Shown: positions 18,467 to 27,385, numbered from the stretch's first letter. The stretch: 64,000 bases of DNA from Methanomicrobiales archaeon HGW-Methanomicrobiales-1 (GCA_002839675.1 PGYM01000001.1:548683-612682); one strand, 5' to 3'. Made by a program: numbers and translations. The notes: generated by a model not told the origin, from the letters alone.

Positions 18467-19684
18467 TTAGGATTGTGGATAAAGTTTTCCTGTATTACAT
18501 TCATCTGTAGATTTTTTCAGTGTGGTATATAATAATAGCACCCTTTTAATATATTGGATTAATCCATAACAAAAATGCCGAAACTTAGAATTATATCCTT
18601 CCGCGAAAATTAGCGCTCGAATCATGAGAATAATTTCGTATTTCATGGGCAACAGAATCAAGCCATTCGCAAGTATTCTGAACACAAATGAATTCTTATG
18701 AGTGATATTAAATGTTGTTTTATATCCATACGCATTCATCTTAACATGTAAAATTGTTTCGAGAATAAGTACTTCCCACCAAAAAAATTTTCCATGCCAG
18801 CGAGGCTCATCTGCATTGGAACGGAAACCTTGCAAAAAGCCATTACCACTTTTGGTGCGTGTATCCCCCCACCATTGTTTACCATGTACAGTTGATTTCA
18901 GAAGTGATGGAGAGTAAGTAATGTTGTATTCAGTACAGAACGACCGCAATATATGTTCTGGATTAGCATGAAGGGATTCTAAAGTAATTACCCGATCATC
19001 TTTCATTAAATTGCCCTGATGGCAACATAAAACGTATCGTAAAACATAGTTAAAGAGTTTTTGAAATTCGTATATATTACCTTTGCATTCAATCTTACCA
19101 TTGAAATCACTTGGATGAAAATCGATACGACTACTTAAGCCATTCAGAGGATGGCGCGTCATTAGCAGAACTTTCACATCTGGGAAATCCACCCTAAAAT
19201 GCTTAGGAGCATCTTTCCAGTGGATATGATAAAATAATAAACGCGTTTTGTAAATATTTTGTCTGGTCACTAAGGCATACGCAATGTGAATTGCAATAAA
19301 AAAATTTTTCTTATTGAAAGTATGCACCTTAAATATATTATAGAGATGTTGTTGGAACTCAAATGAATCAAAAGAGAAGGATTCGTTCTGGTTCTCTCCC
19401 AGTTTATCCCATCGCTCCATTTCAAATATTTTTCCCTCAAACTTATGGGAATATTCTAGCGTAAATTCATTAATCAAAAACTTGAGATCCCGATCCTTGA
19501 ATTTAGATCTTTCCCAGAATTGATGGAAATTCCAAATTCCCCTAAACGTTAGAATCTCTTCATGACCATCGAGCAGACTATCAAAAAAGTCACTGCCCCC
19601 ACGTGCATCTACGGTTAATGCTAGAATGGGGAGCTCGGAAACATGGTTAAAAAGCTCTTGATAATTAATGGTTTGTTCTTTCAT
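18467..19684 (-). CDS. PAPS-dependent sulfotransferase
   Basis: A 405-residue protein that I read as a sulfotransferase, moving the sulfuryl group of PAPS to an acceptor. Residues 20-44 (LALTVDARGGSDFFDSLLDG) match the 5'-phosphosulfate loop of the family, in which small residues precede a Ser/Thr-rich turn and LLDxHPxI. Residues 170-188 (KVLLMTRHPLNGLSSRIDFH) match the 3'-phosphate site, with R177 and S184/S185 in the expected R-x7-S spacing. RVITLESLHANPEHIL resembles the later 'yEdL...P' region. Near the C-terminus is a hydrophobic helix. It lies 16 bases after the PHP phosphatase gene and opposite the PAPS-forming operon. The acceptor is probably a surface glycan. The P-loop is divergent (GGSDFF rather than SGTTLL), so the call is strong mainly through context. 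Confidence 0.75.
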   Translation of the reverse strand: MKEQTINYQELFNHVSELPILALTVDARGGSDFFDSLLDGHEEILTFRGIWNFHQFWERSKFKDRDLKFLINEFTLEYSHKFEGKIFEMERWDKLGENQNESFSFDSFEFQQHLYNIFKVHTFNKKNFFIAIHIAYALVTRQNIYKTRLLFYHIHWKDAPKHFRVDFPDVKVLLMTRHPLNGLSSRIDFHPSDFNGKIECKGNIYEFQKLFNYVLRYVLCCHQGNLMKDDRVITLESLHANPEHILRSFCTEYNITYSPSLLKSTVHGKQWWGDTRTKSGNGFLQGFRSNADEPRWHGKFFWWEVLILETILHVKMNAYGYKTTFNITHKNSFVFRILANGLILLPMKYEIILMIRALIFAEGYNSKFRHFCYGLIQYIKRVLLLYTTLKKSTDECNTGKLYPQS

Positions 19685-19700
19685 AGATTGACTTTACCCA

Positions 19701-20648
19701 TCAATTAAAAAAATATTCATATTGTCCTCGTAATTCTTTATTTCGATGAAATTTATAATATTTTAACGTTTCAACATATTGTTTTTCCAATCGAACCTCC
19801 CCCAAACGCACGTCCTCCCAACCATGGCAGTCCGATCCCCCGGTCATGATCACACCATACTTTAACGCGGCACATTTATAATATTCAACTTGTTTTGAAG
19901 TATGTTTACTATAAAACACCTCTACCCCATCAAGCCCATATCCAACATACCGCGCAATATCCTTTTCACCGAGGGCACTCCGGTCCCCAAGATACCCGGG
20001 ATGAGCAAGGACTGCCACCCCACCAGCCTTATGAATCAGCCCAATAGCACCCTCTGGCGATATCTTAAACCTCTCAACATACGCCCTTCCTCCGCTGCCA
20101 ATATATTCGGGAGTAAATGCTTCTGCTGGCTCCCTGATATAGCCCATCTCCAGCATTGCCCGTGCAATATGCGGCCTGCCGATAAATGGCGTTCCCGAAA
20201 TATCACGCACTCGGTCTAAAGAAATATCGACACCAAGATCATTAAGCTTTTCTACCATCTCTACAGTTCGGTTATCACGAGCACGAATCATTTTTGATAG
20301 GAAATCGATTAGCATTATATTGGAGGGATCAATAAAATAGCCCAAAATATGTACTTCTTTCTCACCATCCAAGGTAGATAATTCAATTCCTGGAATTACT
20401 TCGATCTCCAGTTCATTACCTGCACTAATCGCCTCTTCAAGTCCGCTCGTGGAATCATGGTCAGTAATTGCAATAGCAGATAAACCTGCATCTTTTGCAA
20501 ATTTCACCATCTGGTATGGCGTGAGTGTGCCATCGGAAGCGGTGGTATGGAGATGTAGATCCGCTCCTCCAATAAAATTGTCGTCATTGTTGTTGAGGCT
20601 GGCAAGTAAATTTCCAGTTCTCATCTTGATTGTCTCGTGATCAGTCAT
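19701..20648 (-). CDS. PHP-domain phosphoesterase, candidate 3',5'-nucleotide (PAP) phosphatase
   Basis: A 315-residue PHP-superfamily metalloenzyme. Metal-binding motifs are all present: ADLHLHTTASDGTLTP, ITDHDS, EVIPGIELST, HILGYFID, RPHIARAM, VLAHPGY, DGVEVFY and MTGGSDCHG. This is the COG0613 (TrpH/YciV) subgroup. In bacteria, members hydrolyse 3',5'-bisphosphate nucleotides such as PAP to AMP (characterised for the Chromobacterium protein Cv1693) or act as a 5'-exonuclease (RNase AM). It is the first gene of an operon whose second gene is a sulfotransferase, which releases PAP, so PAP removal is the natural inference. The start may be the ATG at 20648 or the internal Met at codon 9. Confidence 0.85.
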   Translation of the reverse strand: MTDHETIKMRTGNLLASLNNNDDNFIGGADLHLHTTASDGTLTPYQMVKFAKDAGLSAIAITDHDSTSGLEEAISAGNELEIEVIPGIELSTLDGEKEVHILGYFIDPSNIMLIDFLSKMIRARDNRTVEMVEKLNDLGVDISLDRVRDISGTPFIGRPHIARAMLEMGYIREPAEAFTPEYIGSGGRAYVERFKISPEGAIGLIHKAGGVAVLAHPGYLGDRSALGEKDIARYVGYGLDGVEVFYSKHTSKQVEYYKCAALKYGVIMTGGSDCHGWEDVRLGEVRLEKQYVETLKYYKFHRNKELRGQYEYFFN

Positions 20649-21065
20649 GTGTGTATTTTTCGGGTGTCCTTCGGTTTCTTTAGATCCTTAGAACGTTGAT
20701 AGGTTTTGTCGTTTTCCAAGTCCAGACCTACCAGAAAAATATAGGGAACTCTCTTTTTCCGGTATCTTGTATCGTCACTTCATAACTCTTCGATAAAATT
20801 TCTGACATAAGTGTGTCTTTTGTGATATTTAGTAATTGTCGAATGGGGAGGAGTGATAACACCGTCCTTTCTGAACCAGACTTGACTATTTCGTGTTATC
20901 AGACTGCCACAACCCTTCATAGGTATCGGGCTGGAAAATTTTCTCTCCATTCCATTTCTATTCAAACACTATTCTTGGGATCCTTGCTTAATAGTCACCT
21001 TACAAAACTCATTGTTTAAATTGTTAAAGTTAGGTACATATTATGTAGAGAAAATGTGATTCAAC
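20649..21065. other. Divergent promoter region between the two sulfation operons
   Basis: About 417 bases between the PHP gene (minus) and the pyruvate-kinase-like gene (plus). Short frames inside it have no start signals or recognisable domains. A minus-strand 61-codon frame at 20780-20965 ends in GVITPPHSTITKYHKRH and might be a gene remnant, but I cannot identify it. It must hold both divergent promoters; the plus-strand one is annotated separately. Confidence 0.5.
21014..21022 (+). promoter_or_regulatory. TATA-like box of the PK/APS-kinase/ATP-sulfurylase operon
   Basis: GTTTAAATT at 21014-21022, centred about 48 bases before the ATG at 21066, is the best archaeal TATA-like sequence there and would start transcription near 21044. 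A GTGAT at 21056-21060, five bases before the ATG, fits the archaeal ribosome-binding consensus GGTGAT. Confidence 0.4.
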
Positions 21066-22034
21066 ATGCGACAATTCGATATTACCGCTACAATTAATCC
21101 TAAAACAGTTGATGATAAATTTCTAATCGATTTACATCAATCAGGTGTTACAATATTCCGAATTAATGGTGCTCATATTGATCCGAGTGACATTACGGAA
21201 ATTTCAAAAAAAATAAAAAAATCGCTCAAAAATAAAGTGAAAATTCAAGTTGACCTCGAGGGATCAAAGATACGTACAAAAGATATCTATGAGCCAATAT
21301 GTATTAAAAAAGGGAAATTGATTGAATTAAAACAAACTAATTTTAACCGAACGGATTTTATTTCGATTCTCGATAAGGGGGACGTCATTCTTTCGAGTGA
21401 TGGGCAGTTGGAACTGACGGTTGAGAAGATCACAAAGGAGAAAGTATCATTATCTTCCCGTTGTGAAGGTTTTCTTCAGAATAACAAAGGGGTACATCTT
21501 ACAAGCAAATCACTTGCACATCTCCCGGTTTTTACACAAAAAGATCAGATATTAATAGAGCATATGAAAGAAAGTCAAATTGATTATGCAGGAATATCCT
21601 TTGTTCGCAGTCCTGAACAGGTTAAAGAGGTTCTATCTATATTCCATAATTCTCCGGTAAAACCAATTATTAAACTGGAGACAAAAGAAGCAACCAAAAA
21701 TGAGACCTTAAAGCAGATATTATCATTATATGATACATTTTCAATAGATCGGGGTGACCTGATGAGTGAAGTTGGGATAATTCAATTCCCAGAGGTATTT
21801 AACCATACGCTTGAGGCGTGCCTCTCATATAAGAAACGTATATTTGTAGCGACACAAATCTTTGCTTCAATGGTAAATCATAACTTACCATATATTTCTG
21901 AATTGATGGAATTTAGCAGATTATACCACGCTAACATTTCAGGAATCCAATTATCAGAAGAAATAGCTATTGGTAAATATCCATTCGAAATTCTCAAGTT
22001 GATCAATGAGATGAAAAAAAGCGGTGAAAAATAA
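21066..22034 (+). CDS. Pyruvate-kinase-like barrel protein lacking the C-terminal domain
   Basis: A 322-residue homologue of pyruvate kinase, which is normally about 470 residues. The A-domain start has FRINGAH (canonical RxNxSH). VDLEGSKIRT corresponds to LDTKGPEIRT, keeping the Asp and Arg but replacing Lys-Gly-Pro-Glu by Glu-Gly-Ser-Lys. An inserted B domain spans about residues 70-135. IIKLETKEA keeps the catalytic Lys and Glu (KIE in the family), SIDRGDLMSEVG keeps RGDL, and VATQIFASM matches ATQMLESM. The allosteric C-domain is wholly absent. It overlaps the APS kinase gene by one base (TAATG), so it belongs to the PAPS operon. It may recycle ADP to ATP with PEP for PAPS synthesis, or act on another substrate; the altered phosphate/metal-loop residues make standard kinase activity uncertain. 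Confidence 0.85.
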   Translation: MRQFDITATINPKTVDDKFLIDLHQSGVTIFRINGAHIDPSDITEISKKIKKSLKNKVKIQVDLEGSKIRTKDIYEPICIKKGKLIELKQTNFNRTDFISILDKGDVILSSDGQLELTVEKITKEKVSLSSRCEGFLQNNKGVHLTSKSLAHLPVFTQKDQILIEHMKESQIDYAGISFVRSPEQVKEVLSIFHNSPVKPIIKLETKEATKNETLKQILSLYDTFSIDRGDLMSEVGIIQFPEVFNHTLEACLSYKKRIFVATQIFASMVNHNLPYISELMEFSRLYHANISGIQLSEEIAIGKYPFEILKLINEMKKSGEK

Positions 22035-22570
22035 TGGGACCCGTTATTTGGTTTATTGGTCTGTCCGGGTCGGGAAAAACAACTCTGGCATTAAAAACCA
22101 GGGAATTTCTGGAGAAACACCCGAATATTTACCCTGATGTATCACACTGGGAAATAATTGATGGAGATATTGTGAGAGGATTTCTCGAATCTGAAATTGG
22201 TTACAATTTTGAAGACCGTAGGAAATCTGTTATTATTATGGGTCTTCTTGCATATTACCTGTCAAAAAATAATAATATCGGGGTAATTGTTGCAAACATT
22301 TCCCCTTTCCATGATATAAGACAAAAGTTCAGGAAGGAAATCCCTAGGTATACGGAAATTTTTTGTCAGTGCACAATATCTGCATGTATGAGCAGAGATC
22401 CAAAAGGTCATTATAAAAACCAATGCAGGAATGGAATTAAAAATTTTATAGGTCTCGATATACCATTTCAAGTGCCAGAAAATCCTCATTTGATATTGAA
22501 TACTGAATCTAATACCATTGATCAATGTATGGTATTAATCTCAAATTTTTTTTATGAATTAGAACAATGA
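22034..22570 (+). CDS. cysC: Adenylylsulfate (APS) kinase
   Basis: A 178-residue P-loop kinase that phosphorylates APS at the 3' position to make PAPS, the sulfuryl donor. GLSGSGKTT is the Walker A. IDGDIVRGF, NFEDRRKS, ANISPFHDIRQKFRKEI and RDPKGHYK follow in CysC order, with FIGLDIPFQVPENPHL in place of the usual FTGIDxPYExPxxPE. Length fits the stand-alone family (about 180-200). It overlaps the pyruvate-kinase-like gene by one base and ATP sulfurylase by four, so translation of the three is coupled. Very AT-rich. Confidence 0.93.
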   Translation: MGPVIWFIGLSGSGKTTLALKTREFLEKHPNIYPDVSHWEIIDGDIVRGFLESEIGYNFEDRRKSVIIMGLLAYYLSKNNNIGVIVANISPFHDIRQKFRKEIPRYTEIFCQCTISACMSRDPKGHYKNQCRNGIKNFIGLDIPFQVPENPHLILNTESNTIDQCMVLISNFFYELEQ

Positions 22571-23724
22571 GGTTAAAAATGATCGATCCATATGGCTCTA
22601 ATAAACTGGTTAATGGTTTTATCAAGGATAATCAGGAAAAAATCATTGAAGAGTTACAGGCTGAAAATACACCTTCGATTACTTGCAATGATGATATAAT
22701 TATTGAATGTAATCGTATTGCCGATGGCAGCTTGACTCCCGTTGATGGTTTTTTCAGAGAAAACGATCTTGATTCACTTATAGAAACAAATAAAACTGAA
22801 AATGGCTATTATTTTCCTATTCCTATTTTATTACAGACTCCGAAAATTACTAATGATGCCAAACTCGAAACGATGTTATTGAAAGATGAGGGTGGTAACA
22901 TTGTTGGCATTCTTGACGATATATCATTTTTTAAATATGATACTAAAAAAATTTGTGATTATATTTTTGGAAATTATGATCAACATCATCCCGGTGTAAA
23001 AAAAATATTATCAATGGGAAATAAATTTGTTGGAGGAAAAATTCAAATCGTCCCATCAGATTCCCCGTTATCACATTACTGCATGAGTCCTACTAATTCC
23101 AGAAAAGAGATAATAAAACGTAAATGGAAAACCTGTGTCGGTTTCCAGACTCGAAACATTCCCCATAGATCTCATGAGTATTTGCAGAGAATTGCATTAG
23201 AATTTTTTGATGGTCTTTTAATTCACCCAATTATTGGATGGAAAAAAAATAATGACTATCGACCAGAAGTCGTAATGGAAGTATACAAATATCTTGTGAA
23301 TACCTACTATCCAAAAAACCGGGTGATTTTAAGTGGATTAGAAGCCCAAATGAGGTATGCTGGGCCAAAAGAGGCAGTACTTCATGCAATTATACGACAG
23401 AACTATGGTTGCAGTCACTTTATTGTTGGAAGAGATCATGCCGGAGTGAATAATTATTACGGGAAGTATGACGCCCATTTGATATTTGATTCCGTTCAAA
23501 AATATTTAGACATTTCAATATTAAAACTCAAAGGACCATATTATTGTAAAAAATGCAAATGCATCACCACTGAAAATTCCTGCGGTCATGACACACGGTA
23601 TCATATAGATGTCAGTGGAACAAAAATTAGAAATTTCCTGCAATCTTCGCACTCACCCCCAGCTACACTTATTCGAAAAGACATAACAAACCGAATTCTA
23701 CAATTTGATGAGATTTTTATCTGA
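22567..23724 (+). CDS. sat: ATP sulfurylase (sulfate adenylyltransferase)
   Basis: A 385-residue homo-oligomeric-type ATP sulfurylase that forms APS and pyrophosphate from ATP and sulfate. An N-terminal PUA-like domain (IADGSLTPVDGFF) precedes the catalytic domain with GFQTRNIPHRSHEYLQ (canonical QTRNPxHxxH), GRDHAGVNNYYG and VSGTKIRNFL. A zinc-binding Cys set, YYCKKCKCIT to NSCGH, near residues 330-348 matches the bacterial/archaeal single-domain form. It is the last gene of the three-gene operon. The RNP is RNI-P here, a small deviation in the nucleotide loop. Together with APS kinase it supplies PAPS. Confidence 0.95.
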   Translation: MRLKMIDPYGSNKLVNGFIKDNQEKIIEELQAENTPSITCNDDIIIECNRIADGSLTPVDGFFRENDLDSLIETNKTENGYYFPIPILLQTPKITNDAKLETMLLKDEGGNIVGILDDISFFKYDTKKICDYIFGNYDQHHPGVKKILSMGNKFVGGKIQIVPSDSPLSHYCMSPTNSRKEIIKRKWKTCVGFQTRNIPHRSHEYLQRIALEFFDGLLIHPIIGWKKNNDYRPEVVMEVYKYLVNTYYPKNRVILSGLEAQMRYAGPKEAVLHAIIRQNYGCSHFIVGRDHAGVNNYYGKYDAHLIFDSVQKYLDISILKLKGPYYCKKCKCITTENSCGHDTRYHIDVSGTKIRNFLQSSHSPPATLIRKDITNRILQFDEIFI

Positions 23725-23806
23725 ACTGGCAAAGGAATTCACCACAAAACCGGAATGTCGATTCCGCACCTTTCTAAAATGATTGAGAAATATGATGAAG
23801 GGATTT

Positions 23807-25714
23807 TCAGGATCGAGCCTTAACCTCGTTTTCTATAATTTCAAGAGCACGTTTTGATACATTTCCATCTAGTTTGTGAACACCGTACATTTCAAGATAT
23901 TCGATATTTTCCATATCAGGACTCTGTTTTACATCAATTCCCTTCATATAATCGGAGATCAACTTAACAAATTCTTCCACATCATCACTCCAGTAAACCC
24001 TTTTTTTGAGGAGAGTAAGTGCTTCTGTTCTCAGGTGCGGAGAGGCGAGCAACACAAAAATAGTTTTATGAGCTGCGATTGCTTCAATAACCGGGGTACT
24101 GGGATAATCGCAAATAACGATATCTGCTTCATTAAGAAGTTCGACAAATGACCGTTCAAAATGAATCAGGGAAATATTAGTGAATCCATTTTCATTTATA
24201 TATTCTGAAAATAGGGGAGTCTCGTATTCTTGGGGCATAAGTTTGAAAATAGTAGGGACCTGAGAGTTGCCTAACAGATTAAGAATGGTTTTTTGATAGT
24301 GCCACTGTGTATTATCAGGAATGGGATAATTGTTTACATTAAGATTGCTATAATAAAATTGTGCTGTTACATACAGAATCTTGTTTTCATGTTTAATCGT
24401 TGTATTTTTCTGATAGATTTTTTCGAGAATCAATGATCCAACCGATTCAATGCGGGAGTTAAAATGATTATGGGGCGCTTCACGTAACATTACCTGATGT
24501 CCAGGTCCATAGCTCATATGAACATCCGAGTCTCTGATTTCAATAAAAATCTGCATTGGGGGGTAAAACGGACCATCGCCATGCTGCCATGCGATAACCG
24601 GAATATTTCTGGACTGAGCGATATGAGCATACATGTGTTCATAAAAGAACGCTTTTTCTGAACTAAGAAACGCTACAGGTTTATATTTATCAATTTTCAG
24701 TTTAAGATTTTGCACTATTTCCGGGGCGTAACTGAAATACTTCTCAAGAACAGGAAAAAATCTTTCTTCAAAAATTTGGGAAAAATCAATACCACGATAG
24801 ACACAAACATCTCTGAATATTTCAACAAGTTGTTTATTTATTGTAATATCAAAATCAGATTCCTGCGAAAAAGACTCTGTTATTTCAGACAAATTTACTA
24901 CATGGTACCCATGACGGTATAATGCACCGTTCATGGGAATCCAACTGGGTTCATCCCTAAAAAGAAACAGGGTCTTTTTGTTGCAGATTGGATTTATGAG
25001 TTTTAAATATCTGAATTCAAGCATGTTCCAATTAGGATTTAATATAAAATCCTTTATCGCGATAACCCTACGATAAATAAAACGATATTGTCTAAAAATT
25101 CCTGCGAACGAGCTGGATAATGAACATCTATTATGTGCCGGTTTATTGACAGGACTTTTATTTTTTCTCTGAAGCAGTTTTATTTCAGGATTCCAGCTGT
25201 TAATACCTAAAAGAATGTTAAATATACTCTCATTGAGACCAAAAGGCGTGTAAAACGGCATGTTTTGAACGCTGGGAGACCTTTTTTCGGAAGAAAAAGT
25301 GATAATTTCATCAGGTTTTTCACGCTCAATAATTGAATGAATTATAGATATTCGTAATGTCAGGTTGTCAAAAAGTATCTTCAGAAAACGAAAATTATCA
25401 AATGCCGGTTTAAAAGAATATTTTTTTAATTCAGGCTTGGATTCCTGAAGAACAGAATCGATTTTAGAACAGATAGACTCAACGGTTTCATAATTTTTTA
25501 TTCCTTGTGAATAAATTAGGTCTGAATCATAATAAATTTCAATTCCTCTATATAAAACACCTTTTTTTTCAAGTTCCCAGCATACATCCGGAATAGTGGC
25601 AATAACAATATGTGATCCATGAATGTTTTCCCGGATTTCAAGATACTCAAATACATCATTACGATGTTCCAGAAAAATTACGACTTTATGATCTAAACCT
25701 GATATATCTGCCAT
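23807..25714 (-). CDS. Putative GT-B glycosyltransferase of a nonulosonate-type locus
   Basis: A 635-residue protein of two halves. The last 320 residues look like a GT-B nucleotide-sugar domain with FLSSEKAFFYEHMYAHIA, VIAWQHGDGPFYP, a SYGPGHQV segment and a late ADIVICDYPSTPVIEAIAAHK region. This resembles capsule, CDP-glycerol and sialyl-type transferases. The first half (DHKVVIFLEHRNDVFEYLEI) may be the acceptor domain. It closes the operon carrying the PseI/NeuB synthase, so transfer of the resulting CMP-nonulosonic acid is a reasonable guess. I cannot name the family with certainty. It converges on the ATP sulfurylase gene with about 80 bases between them. Confidence 0.6.
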   Translation of the reverse strand: MADISGLDHKVVIFLEHRNDVFEYLEIRENIHGSHIVIATIPDVCWELEKKGVLYRGIEIYYDSDLIYSQGIKNYETVESICSKIDSVLQESKPELKKYSFKPAFDNFRFLKILFDNLTLRISIIHSIIEREKPDEIITFSSEKRSPSVQNMPFYTPFGLNESIFNILLGINSWNPEIKLLQRKNKSPVNKPAHNRCSLSSSFAGIFRQYRFIYRRVIAIKDFILNPNWNMLEFRYLKLINPICNKKTLFLFRDEPSWIPMNGALYRHGYHVVNLSEITESFSQESDFDITINKQLVEIFRDVCVYRGIDFSQIFEERFFPVLEKYFSYAPEIVQNLKLKIDKYKPVAFLSSEKAFFYEHMYAHIAQSRNIPVIAWQHGDGPFYPPMQIFIEIRDSDVHMSYGPGHQVMLREAPHNHFNSRIESVGSLILEKIYQKNTTIKHENKILYVTAQFYYSNLNVNNYPIPDNTQWHYQKTILNLLGNSQVPTIFKLMPQEYETPLFSEYINENGFTNISLIHFERSFVELLNEADIVICDYPSTPVIEAIAAHKTIFVLLASPHLRTEALTLLKKRVYWSDDVEEFVKLISDYMKGIDVKQSPDMENIEYLEMYGVHKLDGNVSKRALEIIENEVKARS

Positions 25715-25754
25715 TATTGTGTGTCAGTCCTGGAAAATCATCGTTTTTATATTT

Positions 25755-26303
25755 TTATATGATATTCATGTTGTTGTGGTTTTTATCAGATTTTAATGTG
25801 CCATACATCAGAGAATCATTCCATTTTCCCTCAGACCAGTGTGTTTCACGAAGGGTTCCCTCAAGTTTAAAACCGAGAATAGCCATGAGTTTCTGTTTGG
25901 GAGTATCAAACTCAAAAACTTCAGCGTATATACGATGGAGATTCAATTCGTCAAATCCGTACTTGATAAGAATGGATCCTGCGTCAGAAGCAAATTTTTC
26001 ATCAATATATATATTGCCTGCACCAATATAGAGCGAAAAATCGGCATTCCTTTGTATCCAGTTGATGTAACATAGTCCACATGCCCCAATTAATATATCA
26101 TTATTAAGGTCAACAATAGCAAACATGATGGTGTTTCTGTCATTTTGAATAATGTTTTCGAACCAGTTTTCCTGATTTATATAACTTAACTCTCGGTATT
26201 CCCGGAAATACCTCCGTAATTGAGGTAAATTTCGCCATTCCAGCATCTGGTGGATATCCTCTTTTTCAATTGCTCTTAATCCTATGATATTTCCGTGAAT
26301 CAT
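25755..26303 (-). CDS. GNAT N-acetyltransferase, PseH-like
   Basis: A 182-residue acetyltransferase of the RimJ/PseH type: LRAIEKEDIHQMLEWRN at the N-terminus, IGACGLCYINWIQRNADFSLYIG in the core and IYIDEKFASDAGSILIKYGFDELNLHRI over the acetyl-CoA region. PseH acetylates the 4-amino group of UDP-4-amino-4,6-dideoxy-AltNAc in pseudaminic acid synthesis. The gene touches the PseI/NeuB-type synthase, which supports that role. The acyl group (acetyl or another) cannot be read. Confidence 0.8.
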   Translation of the reverse strand: MIHGNIIGLRAIEKEDIHQMLEWRNLPQLRRYFREYRELSYINQENWFENIIQNDRNTIMFAIVDLNNDILIGACGLCYINWIQRNADFSLYIGAGNIYIDEKFASDAGSILIKYGFDELNLHRIYAEVFEFDTPKQKLMAILGFKLEGTLRETHWSEGKWNDSLMYGTLKSDKNHNNMNII

Positions 26304-27385
26304 CAGGATAACTCCATGTCTGTTAGGGAAATATCTTCCCCGTGTTGCTTATACGTTTTAATCTTTTTTCCCAGCAACAAATCAATATCGTATGGTTGGA
26401 CTGCACCCAATATTGATGGCCGTAAAATTTCCAGATCATCCCGGTTTATTATAGATTCTGGTTTAAGTTCATGAGCCGCTCTGATACACCGCCGCTGGAT
26501 TATTGCAGTCTCATTCTCATTTTTTTCAATAGTTTTGATACCTGAGCCGAGTGCAACTTCTAGATCCCGGGTATTTTCTACCATATCTTTCCATGATCTA
26601 GGATTCATTGAGAACGAATGATCCGGACCTACCCGGTTATTATCATCGGTAAAATGTTTTTCGATGACTCTTGCCCCAAGGGAAACTGCTCCAAGCACAG
26701 CGGTATATCCTGGCGTATGGTCGGAAAACCCAAGGACCATTCTGGGAAATTGTTTTGCATATGTTTTTAATACGTTTAAATTTACATAACGGAAATTATC
26801 ACGACATCCGGTGTAATTAGTATTACATTGGAGAAGGACAAGATTGCGGTTATGTTTCAGGACTGCTGCTACGGCCCTTTCAACGTCTCCCATGGAGGAT
26901 GCCCCTGTTGCAAGAAGTACTGGCTTTCCTTGCAGTGCTATGTATTCCAGAAATTCAGTCCACGTGATATCCCCGGATCCAATTTTAAATGCGGGGATAA
27001 CGTTCTTGAAGAGATCAACCGCTTCAAAATCATATGGTGTTGTAAGAAGATCAATGCCTTCTTTTCGGGCAGTCTCTATGAGATCCAAGGTCCATTCTCT
27101 TGGACATTCATACTCCTTATATGTATCAAATACTGATTTTTTCCATTCATTCTGATGTCCAATTTTCGTTTTTAAGTGAGAAAATCCGTAATCACTTACA
27201 ATTTTGGTTGCCCGAAAATGCTGGAATTTAACTGCATCTGCACCACTTTGTTTGGCAAGCCGAATAAGATCATGAGCACGATCAAGATTACCATCATGGT
27301 TCGATGCAATATCCGCAATGAAATAAACAGAATCATTGATCGAGATTTTCCTATCATTAATTTTAATAAATTGGTTATATTTCAA
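26303..27385 (-). CDS. pseI: N-acetylneuraminate/pseudaminic acid synthase family
   Basis: A 360-residue NeuB/PseI-type synthase that condenses phosphoenolpyruvate with a 2,4-diacetamido or N-acetyl hexose to form a nine-carbon nonulosonic acid. The TIM barrel starts IADIASNHDGNLDRAHDLI and has DAVKFQHF, TTPYDFEAVD, KIGSGDITW, LLATGASS, GFSDHTPGY and EKHFTDD. These contain the usual Glu/His metal and PEP residues, and a C-terminal antifreeze-like SAF domain begins near residue 300. It is 11 bases into the RmlD-like gene upstream. The specific product (Pse, Leg or Neu) is an inference; the PseB, PseH-like and PseA-like genes favour pseudaminic or legionaminic type. Confidence 0.92.
   Translation of the reverse strand: MKYNQFIKINDRKISINDSVYFIADIASNHDGNLDRAHDLIRLAKQSGADAVKFQHFRATKIVSDYGFSHLKTKIGHQNEWKKSVFDTYKEYECPREWTLDLIETARKEGIDLLTTPYDFEAVDLFKNVIPAFKIGSGDITWTEFLEYIALQGKPVLLATGASSMGDVERAVAAVLKHNRNLVLLQCNTNYTGCRDNFRYVNLNVLKTYAKQFPRMVLGFSDHTPGYTAVLGAVSLGARVIEKHFTDDNNRVGPDHSFSMNPRSWKDMVENTRDLEVALGSGIKTIEKNENETAIIQRRCIRAAHELKPESIINRDDLEILRPSILGAVQPYDIDLLLGKKIKTYKQHGEDISLTDMELS

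Noticed and set aside
20780-20965. A 61-codon minus-strand frame in the divergent sulfation promoter region
   Set aside because: No family recognised, no ribosome site, and it would block the divergent promoter; kept only as a possible remnant in the gap entry.
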